Of a stretch of DNA of 11,100 nucleotides, positions 5,559 through 11,100 are shown in pieces. Position numbers and translations under genes: made by a program. Within the stretch, counting starts at the first letter, position 1; every line of letters begins with the position of its first letter. This stretch comes from Limnohabitans sp. (GTDB taxonomy: Bacteria; Planctomycetota; Phycisphaerae; Phycisphaerales; SM1A02), in the NCBI GenBank assembly GCA_030054275.1, contig JASGCF010000067.1:1-11100 (forward strand). Reading direction: 5' to 3'. The notes below the pieces were generated by a model. The model had not been told where the DNA came from. It searched no databases and saw only the letters and a program-made list of their open reading frames with translations.

Positions 5559-6250
5559 TGCTTGCGCTGTCGAGTCGTGCCGTGTGGGAAGGATCACAGC
5601 CTGCCATCACGCTGGCATGGGCTCCAGCCATCGGCGACCCCACCATCCTTGGATGGACCATCACGCTCGCGTATGCAGCGGGTACATGGCTTGCGCTTCG
5701 TGCGGCTGCGATCAACCTGCACGCACGGGAAGCGAGAGCATGGCGAGGCACAGCGGGGGAAACGAGAGCACCGGGGGCGCGAACGACTGATGCGCGGCAG
5801 CGCGAGTATCTCGTGCGATTTTGGTGTTTTGCTGCGTTCGTTCTGGCACTCTTGTGCATCAACAAACAACTCGATGTGCAAACACTTTTCACAGAGTCGG
5901 CGCGCGAAATTGCCAAATCTGGTGGGTGGTATCGTGAACGAAAGTCCCTGCAATTCGCGCTGCTTGGTGTTGCATTCGCGGCGGCTGTCGTATGTGCGCT
6001 CTGGATGCTGTGGATGCTTCGATTTTCGTTGCGGCGCGTGTGGGTCGCTGTCTGCGGACTTGTGGTGCTTGCAGCCTACATCGCCATGCGTGGAACTTCA
6101 CATCACGCAGTGGATGCCTTCATGCGCCTTGGACCGTTCCCACTGCGCGACTCGATGGAATTGGTGGGAATCGCCATGATTGCGTGGCCAGCATGGCGCA
6201 CGATCAATCGTGTCGAAGCGCGACGATCGGATCTTTCCGACTGGCGATGA
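5558..6250 (+). CDS. Uncharacterised multi-pass membrane protein coupled to the histidine kinase
   Basis: The 230-residue protein has about five hydrophobic segments: roughly 29-50, 86-103, 132-154, 160-177 and 200-217. The loop after the second segment carries a distinctive block, N-K-Q-L-D-V-Q-T-L-F-T-E (102-113), followed by G-W-Y-R-E-R-K-S-L-Q (123-132). I recall similar blocks in unannotated bacterial membrane proteins, but I cannot name a family with a known function. Another feature is R-G-T-S-H-H-A-V-D (178-186) at the end of segment four, where the two His could bind a ligand. The ATG shares one base with the kinase stop (TAATG), which strongly suggests coupled translation and hence a possible accessory role for the sensor. 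The 3' end overlaps the convergent ABC permease by 47 bp. It is a real gene by reading frame, hydrophobic pattern and coupling; function unknown. Confidence 0.78.
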   Translation: MLALSSRAVWEGSQPAITLAWAPAIGDPTILGWTITLAYAAGTWLALRAAAINLHAREARAWRGTAGETRAPGARTTDARQREYLVRFWCFAAFVLALLCINKQLDVQTLFTESAREIAKSGGWYRERKSLQFALLGVAFAAAVVCALWMLWMLRFSLRRVWVAVCGLVVLAAYIAMRGTSHHAVDAFMRLGPFPLRDSMELVGIAMIAWPAWRTINRVEARRSDLSDWR

Positions 6251-7538
6251 TCGCGGGGTAGATACCGAAGATCAGCCCCACGCCCGCTGCAACCAAGAAA
6301 CTCACAGCGATCGACCAAATCGTGACGCGTGGCTCGAGCGTCAGGCGACCGTCAAATGCGCCAGCAAGCCACGGAAGTCGCGTAATGAGTTCAAGCAAGG
6401 GTCGAAGTCCACTGGCAATTCCAACGCCAAGCAAGATGCCAATGACGCCGCCGAGCGTACTCAACGCCCCTGTTTCGACGAGGAATTGCAGCACGATGTG
6501 TTTGCGGGTGGCGCCGAGGGCGCGGCGGATGCCGATTTCGCGCGTGCGCTCGGTGACCGATGCAAGCATGATGTTCATGATGCCGATACCGCCGACGAGC
6601 AGCGAAATCGCAGCAACCACAACAAGCATCACATTCCACACCATCAACTGTCGCTTGGCATTTTCAAGCAATTCCCAAGGCACCACGATCTGAACATCGG
6701 CAAGCGACGGGTGTCCGCTTTCCACGATGCGCCGGACGCGTTCTGCAAGTGGGACCACTGCGTCGGTTTCAGGCGCGACCACATAGATCTCAGAGAGTTC
6801 GATTTGTTCACCGCTAAATGAACCAGATTGGCGACGCATCACCATGTCGCCGAACTGACTTTCTGCGGTGGAAACGGGAATGTGGATGTCTTTGTTCAGG
6901 TCACGCCCGACGAGCGCGGATCCTCGGCCGCCAGCGAGGCCAACTGGCTCAAGAACCCCGACGACTCGAAAGACGGTGTTGTCGACTTTGATGGTCGCGC
7001 CAATCGGATCGCGTAATCGAAAGAATTGGCGAGCAACTTCGCTTCCGATCACGCATACCGGCGCGCGCGATTCCACATCTTCTGCACTGAGGTAGCGACC
7101 GCGTGGCTCAAGGCGAAGTCGCGCAACTTCTAAGAGTTCAGGCGTGGTACCAAACACTTGACTTGTAATGCGCTGATTTTCGTACGAAACATCGGATCCA
7201 ACGGCTTTCAGCGGAACCACGGCTGTGGCATCGGGAAGCGCCGTTCCAAGTCGTCGAAGATCCTGTCGCAACAATCCGTAGGCCACAAAGAAGGTGCGCG
7301 CTTGTCCAGAGTTTGCAGCTTCGGGCGGCTTCGACGAGCGGACGATGATGTTCGTTGCGCCGAGCGCAGACACTTCACGCAATGCACCAATCTTGTTGCC
7401 TTCGCCGACTGCGACCACCACAATGACCGCTGCGACACCAAGGATGATGCCAAGGCTCGTGAGTGTCGAGCGCAACTTGTGCAACCCAAGATTGCGAAGG
7501 CCGAGTCGGAAGATTTCGAGGAAGAAGCCAAGTGGCAT
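6204..7538 (-). CDS. ABC transporter permease, MacB/FtsX family
   Basis: The 444-residue protein has the MacB-type plan. A cytoplasmic start leads through R-L-G-L-R-N-L-x-x-H-K-L-R-S-T-L-T into TM1 (about 27-46, L-G-I-I-L-G-V-A-A-V-I). A periplasmic MacB_PCD domain (about 48-298) includes D-P-I-G-A-T-I-K-V and F-R-V-V-G-V. TM2 follows (about 301-322), then the cytoplasmic coupling segment E-R-T-R-E-I-G-I-R-R-A-L-G-A, TM3 (about 347-370), TM4 (about 405-430) and the usual end D-P-I-V-A-L-R. Such permeases move lipoproteins, peptides or drugs by mechanotransmission with a separate LolD/MacB ATPase and often an MFP adaptor; neither gene is visible here, so they may lie elsewhere. The frame is open up to an ATG at 7595, but the ATG at 7538 fits the family N-terminus and leaves a 55-bp divergent gap. 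No Shine-Dalgarno is seen. Its last 47 bp overlap the membrane-protein gene. Confidence 0.92.
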   Translation of the reverse strand: MPLGFFLEIFRLGLRNLGLHKLRSTLTSLGIILGVAAVIVVVAVGEGNKIGALREVSALGATNIIVRSSKPPEAANSGQARTFFVAYGLLRQDLRRLGTALPDATAVVPLKAVGSDVSYENQRITSQVFGTTPELLEVARLRLEPRGRYLSAEDVESRAPVCVIGSEVARQFFRLRDPIGATIKVDNTVFRVVGVLEPVGLAGGRGSALVGRDLNKDIHIPVSTAESQFGDMVMRRQSGSFSGEQIELSEIYVVAPETDAVVPLAERVRRIVESGHPSLADVQIVVPWELLENAKRQLMVWNVMLVVVAAISLLVGGIGIMNIMLASVTERTREIGIRRALGATRKHIVLQFLVETGALSTLGGVIGILLGVGIASGLRPLLELITRLPWLAGAFDGRLTLEPRVTIWSIAVSFLVAAGVGLIFGIYPAIIASRKDPIVALRHD

Positions 7539-7593
7539 GACAGTCAAGTGACGCGTTGATGAGATGCGGGGGATGCGATGGTATCCTCTCGCC

Positions 7594-7929
7594 ATGTCTG
7601 CGGACGCACATCAGCCCAATTCTGAGTACACCATTCGTTTGGGCGCGGAACGCGAGGCGGATCAATCGTGGATTTGGCATGCGTCCATTGATGCGATTGA
7701 AGGCTCGACGCTGCATGAACTTCGCTTGTCGTGGGCCGACTACAACATCTTCTCACCTGATGGAACACGAACACCCGCAGAAGTTGGTCGCGCGGTTTTG
7801 ACCTTTTTCGCGCGTCACCGCAGCGATTTTCCGTTGCGCGAACGACTCGACGCAGCCATGGCGCGCATGCGATTTCCAACCGCGGATGCTGAGATCACGG
7901 CGATGCTCGGGCGAACCAGTATCGGCTGA
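7594..7929 (+). CDS. Small hypothetical protein, acidic/aromatic core
   Basis: The 111-residue product is not one I recognise. It has no signal peptide, membrane segment, Cys residues or repeat. It begins with a polar stretch, then a core rich in acidic and aromatic residues: Q-S-W-I-W-H-A-S-I-D (25-34), E-L-R-L-S-W-A-D-Y-N (42-51) and S-P-D-G-T (54-58). A helical, charged C-terminal half follows. The pattern is that of a small soluble alpha/beta domain. In-frame ATGs at 7564 and 7573 would lengthen it by ten or seven residues. The ATG at 7594 clears the divergent permease and has TATCCT at 7582-7587, a possible -10 placed six bases before it, but no Shine-Dalgarno. It is divergent from the ABC permease (55 bp) and convergent with the glycosyltransferase (7-bp gap). 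Coding is supported by normal amino-acid make-up on the only unclaimed stretch here. Confidence 0.62.
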   Translation: MSADAHQPNSEYTIRLGAEREADQSWIWHASIDAIEGSTLHELRLSWADYNIFSPDGTRTPAEVGRAVLTFFARHRSDFPLRERLDAAMARMRFPTADAEITAMLGRTSIG

Positions 7930-7936
7930 CGGACTT

Positions 7937-9664
7937 TCACGGTCGCGCAGCACTTCGTTCCCAAACTTCAACCGCGCCGTTGCCCCAGTCTGCCCAACCT
8001 TCGAATCGATGTGTTCGATCGAAGTCGCGGTCGAGCGTTGCCAAAGTCTCGGCAGCAAGGCGATCTGGGTACAGTACGATGACAAACCGCGCATCACGCG
8101 GCGCGCGATCAAAGTCAGCACCAAGAAATCCTGTCGGTGTCGCTTCAAATCCGCTGAGCAGGGCGTAGAAGCCGACGGCATTGTCGGGTAACCCGATCGT
8201 GAGCGTTGTGTCTTTCGGCTGCTTGCGCACTGCAACGATCTCAACAGCATTTCGAATCGGTTGCTTCGTCCAGAAGAATGGAAGTGTGAGGGCACACTGC
8301 AGCGTGACAAGCGTTGCAATTGCCAGTCGTGTGCGCGGTCGGTGCACAAGTGCCAACGCCATGGACATGACAACGACAGACATCGGAACCGCGAACAGCA
8401 GAAATCGCGCATAGATCCAAGTGCCAAAGAGCGGCACCGCGCAGATCGCTAGCAGAAATGCGAGCGCAAATGGAAGCATCACATCACGCGCGCTGCGAAA
8501 GCGCGCGTCGCAAGAGACGCGCCATGCGCCGATCAGAAAGAGGATGAGAAGCGCAATCGGCGGAACAACGAGCCACGAAGCGAGCGGTGTTCCGCGAATC
8601 CATGGAAGCGTGTCGATCGGCAAGCACCATGAAAGCGAGAGCCCAACGAATCCTTCGAAACCCTCGCGGGACCAGAGCGACGGCTGTCCGAGAGTGGTGC
8701 GGAGATAGTCCTGTCGGGTCGAAAGCACATCCCCAAGAAGTGGTGCGAAGAGTACAGCCGTCATGGTGCACGCGAGGAGCGCAGAGACAGCGCGTACTCG
8801 CGGTTGCCAAAGTCCGAGGCAAAAAGCTGCGCATGGAACAAGGACGGCGACAGGATGGCTCCATGCAGCGAACGCACAGGCGCAGGCGAAGAGCACATCG
8901 TGCCATGCGGACTTCGCGCGTTGCGCACGCGACCATGCCCACGCACCGACAAGTGACGCGCAGATGACAAACGCGTATCCACGCGCTTCGGCACTTTCAA
9001 CGACAAAAATCGGCGCGATCGCTGCAAGAAACGCGGCGCACGGTGCTGCACGATCGCGAAGATCGCTTGGTGCGACTTCTCGCGCAAGGAACCACGCTGC
9101 GGGAATGGATGCGATGCCAGCGATGAGTGCGGGCGCGCGCATGACGAGTTCCGAGATGCTACCGGTGAGGACAGTGCTCGCCCAGACAGCGATCGTCATC
9201 GGGACATGGTTCGTGGGAACAGCGTACGAACCGAATGCAACCGCAGGTCCTTCGACAGCAAACGAGAGAAACGCCGAGATTTCGTCGTACCACAAACTCT
9301 CTTCTGCCATGATCACTCGGAGCAGTGCACCGACAGCGACGCAAACCAGAAGGATGAGCAGACTTGTGCGAGATGGTCGCGGCCGTTCGTCGACTGCAAG
9401 TTCAGAGAGCCGCGCGCGCTCAGCGCGTCGCAGTTGGACGATGCACGCGACGAGTACTGGAATTGCCAATGCGGCGCACGCGAGGGCAACGCGAAATGCC
9501 AGCGCGCCGAACAGCGTCGCCTCGGGAATGCTCCCATCGAGCGCTCGCACGCGCGCAGGATGCGCGAACCGCTGCGCCCATGTTTCCGTCGGAACGAGCG
9601 AAAGCGCTGCACACAACACTCCAACACCGATGGCGCACCAAACCAATCGCTGCATCGATTTCAT
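7937..9664 (-). CDS. PMT/ArnT-like polytopic glycosyltransferase (GT39/GT83 superfamily, GT-C fold)
   Basis: This roughly 575-residue inner-membrane protein has about a dozen hydrophobic segments and a soluble C-terminal domain from about residue 460. The GT-C signature is L-W-Y-D-E-I-S-A-F with Asp127/Glu128, in the first extracytoplasmic loop after a TM at about 102-119, followed by E-S-A-E-A-R-G-Y-A (223-231), typical of enzymes that take sugar from a polyprenyl-phosphate donor and act on the periplasmic side. The acceptor (lipid, protein or glycan) is unknown. Unusually, two more hydrophobic segments (about 7-25 and 53-78) and a charged linker come before the segment that usually opens the fold. 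The ATG at 9664 shares a base with the upstream MFS stop (TGATG); a GTG at 9667 is an equal alternative. It is co-oriented and coupled with the MFS gene, so donor, acceptor or product handling by the carrier is possible but not shown. Confidence 0.86.
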   Translation of the reverse strand: MKSMQRLVWCAIGVGVLCAALSLVPTETWAQRFAHPARVRALDGSIPEATLFGALAFRVALACAALAIPVLVACIVQLRRAERARLSELAVDERPRPSRTSLLILLVCVAVGALLRVIMAEESLWYDEISAFLSFAVEGPAVAFGSYAVPTNHVPMTIAVWASTVLTGSISELVMRAPALIAGIASIPAAWFLAREVAPSDLRDRAAPCAAFLAAIAPIFVVESAEARGYAFVICASLVGAWAWSRAQRAKSAWHDVLFACACAFAAWSHPVAVLVPCAAFCLGLWQPRVRAVSALLACTMTAVLFAPLLGDVLSTRQDYLRTTLGQPSLWSREGFEGFVGLSLSWCLPIDTLPWIRGTPLASWLVVPPIALLILFLIGAWRVSCDARFRSARDVMLPFALAFLLAICAVPLFGTWIYARFLLFAVPMSVVVMSMALALVHRPRTRLAIATLVTLQCALTLPFFWTKQPIRNAVEIVAVRKQPKDTTLTIGLPDNAVGFYALLSGFEATPTGFLGADFDRAPRDARFVIVLYPDRLAAETLATLDRDFDRTHRFEGWADWGNGAVEVWERSAARP

Positions 9665-11046
9665 CACGATGCATCTTTCTGCTGCAATGATGCGGGTGAG
9701 GCTGCGCGTGACGGTGGGGATGGAAGTTCGTCTCGAATGGAGTTTGGAATCGGACTTTCAATCGAGCCAGCATTCAATCGCACAGCAAGCGTCGATGAAA
9801 TGATGGGAATGGCATGCAGCACTTGCACATGAACAAAGGGCACCAAGAGCAAGGCACCCACACGCAGGCCCGTCGAAGTCCAGAACACCGTTGCGTAGGT
9901 TGCTGCGTCGGGCGTCGCGCCCAAGAGCATGGATCCCGCAAGTCCACCCGCAGCCATGGCGAGCGAGTTGAGAAAGTAAAACCCGCTCATCAAACTCGTG
10001 CGTTCTTCTGCTGGAATCGTCTCAAGGAAGAGGAGGAATGTCGCCAACTCCCATGCGCCTTGCGCAACACCGCTCACCGCCTGAATCGCGAACATTCCTG
10101 GCACAGAATCAACATAGACCCACGGAAGAATCATGCAGGTTGTGCCAAGTGCGCCACACGACAACAGCGTCCCAGCGCTTCGCGACTTTGCGATCGAACC
10201 TAAGAAGGGAAGGGCCAGCGACTTTGCAAGAAAGCTTGTCCCAATGAGTCCAAGGTAGAGCGCTGGGGATACACCAAGTTGTTTCACAAGGAACGGATTC
10301 AGAAAGGGCTGCCCGAACTGCACTGCCACTTGCATCGCAAGCATGAGTGCCACCAAGCGCGCATCGGTGCGGTGCCAGAAGTTCGACAGAAAGTGCCACA
10401 GTGGAACGGGGCGATGTTCGGGCCACGACACTGGATCACGCTGGCGCTTGAGATAGGGAATGCTTGCTGCGCGGCTTGCGGCCGCAATCGTGAACAGCGC
10501 AGCGAATCCCCAGAGTGCCCATGGTGTGCCGCTCGTTGGTTGCAAAATCAACGCTGCGACCAGAAGTCCGGCCAAGATGCATGCTTGGCAAAGCCTGCTG
10601 CGAATTCCGAAGTACCGAGGCCGCACACTCGCTGGGAAACATAGTCCAATCCAAGTATTCCACACGCCAGCTGCGCCGAGCGCTGCTGTCCAATAGATGC
10701 CTGCGACGACGAAGAACACCCACATCGGGAGCGCTCCGACAAGCGCCCCGACAATCATGGGAATGAAACTCGCAACTTGAAGAAGGGCGCAACCTTGAAT
10801 CCACCGAGACGGGCTCTTCACGCGTGCGGCCAGTGCCGGCGCAAACAGTTGCGCTGTTGCTCCAACAAGCGGGGGAAGCGCCACGATCAAACCGCTGGTT
10901 TGGTCGTCTGCGGCAAGCGCAAGCGCGAATACAGCGAAGTAGGTTTCGCCGGTACCGACCATGAACGAATAGGTCATACCGTCGCCGGTACAGGCAACAA
11001 GATCTCGGCGCAGCAGTGAGTTTTTGTGGAAGGTGGGTGTACGCAT
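9664..11046 (-). CDS. Major facilitator superfamily transporter
   Basis: The 460-residue inner-membrane protein has the MFS layout of about 12 hydrophobic segments in two halves split near residues 200-230, the central loop being charged (K-R-Q-R-D, E-H-R-P). Residues V-R-P-R-Y-F-G-I-R-S-R (141-151) after the fourth segment are a conserved loop of one subset of bacterial MFS carriers. The second half shows a weak motif-A-like loop (G-S-I-A-K-S-R-S-A-G, 283-292). Substrate cannot be read from the sequence; export of a small molecule driven by the proton gradient is only the default guess. After the last segment a hydrophilic Ser/Pro-rich tail (about 424-460) runs to the stop, which overlaps the glycosyltransferase start. 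The ATG at 11046 is the first start after an in-frame stop at 11076-11074; no Shine-Dalgarno is present, while TACGCT (complement of 11059-11064) could be a -10 element. Confidence 0.88.
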   Translation of the reverse strand: MRTPTFHKNSLLRRDLVACTGDGMTYSFMVGTGETYFAVFALALAADDQTSGLIVALPPLVGATAQLFAPALAARVKSPSRWIQGCALLQVASFIPMIVGALVGALPMWVFFVVAGIYWTAALGAAGVWNTWIGLCFPASVRPRYFGIRSRLCQACILAGLLVAALILQPTSGTPWALWGFAALFTIAAASRAASIPYLKRQRDPVSWPEHRPVPLWHFLSNFWHRTDARLVALMLAMQVAVQFGQPFLNPFLVKQLGVSPALYLGLIGTSFLAKSLALPFLGSIAKSRSAGTLLSCGALGTTCMILPWVYVDSVPGMFAIQAVSGVAQGAWELATFLLFLETIPAEERTSLMSGFYFLNSLAMAAGGLAGSMLLGATPDAATYATVFWTSTGLRVGALLLVPFVHVQVLHAIPIISSTLAVRLNAGSIESPIPNSIRDELPSPPSRAASPASLQQKDAS

Positions 11047-11080
11047 CCGTGCGGGGGAAGCGTACAGGCTTGGTCATCAG

Positions 11081-11098
11081 AGCACACGGGCGCGTGCT
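11081..11098. other. Inverted repeat upstream of the MFS gene
   Basis: AGCAC at 11081-11085 pairs with GTGCT at 11094-11098; two more pairs form inside a single A/C mismatch. It lies about 35 bases before the MFS start. It could be an operator for the MFS-glycosyltransferase pair or the end of a gene beyond the window edge. The stem is short and the region GC-rich, so chance is possible. Confidence 0.25.
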
Positions 11099-11100
11099 GC

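Noticed and set aside
8763..9803. Open frame on the + strand of 346 codons inside the glycosyltransferase region
   Set aside because: Despite its length it encodes an Ala/Arg/Thr/Ser-rich, featureless product opposite a multi-pass membrane protein with a clear GT-C motif; a shadow of biased codon use.
1..11100. CRISPR array, tRNA or rRNA genes, insertion sequences, attachment sites
   Set aside because: No regularly spaced repeats, cloverleaf-like segments, transposase or integrase proteins, or long terminal inverted repeats were seen; nearly all of the window is accounted for by the listed genes.

Overview
The window reads as a compact, moderately GC-rich bacterial chromosome segment with ten protein genes, no RNA genes, no mobile elements and no CRISPR array. 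Arg-, Ala- and Asp-rich proteins, two ClpX-like zinc knuckles in a small protein, a histidine kinase with a periplasmic sensor, and exported and membrane proteins all fit a Gram-negative-type cell. Planctomycetota (Phycisphaerae-like) is my best guess. It rests on overall protein style rather than on a marker gene, so treat it as tentative.

Layout, left to right. (1) 1-613, + strand: the C-terminal part of the ribosomal silencing factor RsfS, followed without a gap by a complete aspartate 1-decarboxylase (PanD). (2) 614-750: the longest gap, about 120-140 bp, which holds two hairpin-forming inverted repeats. (3) 751-3488, + strand: an exported alpha/beta hydrolase translationally coupled through a GTGA overlap to the tRNA m7G46 methyltransferase TrmB. 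(4) 3489-3559: a short convergent gap with an 11-bp tandem repeat that places TGA in all three frames. (5) 3560-6250: a small double zinc-knuckle protein on the - strand, divergent across 52 bp from a membrane histidine kinase, which is coupled by a TAATG overlap to an uncharacterised multi-pass membrane protein. (6) 6204-7538, - strand: a MacB/FtsX-type ABC permease whose 3' end overlaps the membrane protein by 47 bp tail to tail. It is divergent from a small unknown gene at 7594-7929. (7) 7937-11046, - strand: an MFS transporter and, overlapping its stop codon, a PMT/ArnT-like membrane glycosyltransferase.

Functionally this is mostly housekeeping (translation: RsfS, TrmB; coenzyme A precursor: PanD) mixed with envelope functions (exported hydrolase, sensor kinase, ABC permease, MFS carrier, lipid-linked-sugar-type glycosyltransferase). 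No stretch over about 140 bp lacks a gene. I do not see a convincing new defence, mobile or secretion system. The most interesting items are the broken-looking 5' part of rsfS, the sensor kinase whose periplasmic domain looks like a heme-less relative of the Tll0287/DUF3365 type, its uncharacterised coupled partner and divergent zinc-knuckle neighbour, and the unusual N-terminus of the glycosyltransferase.
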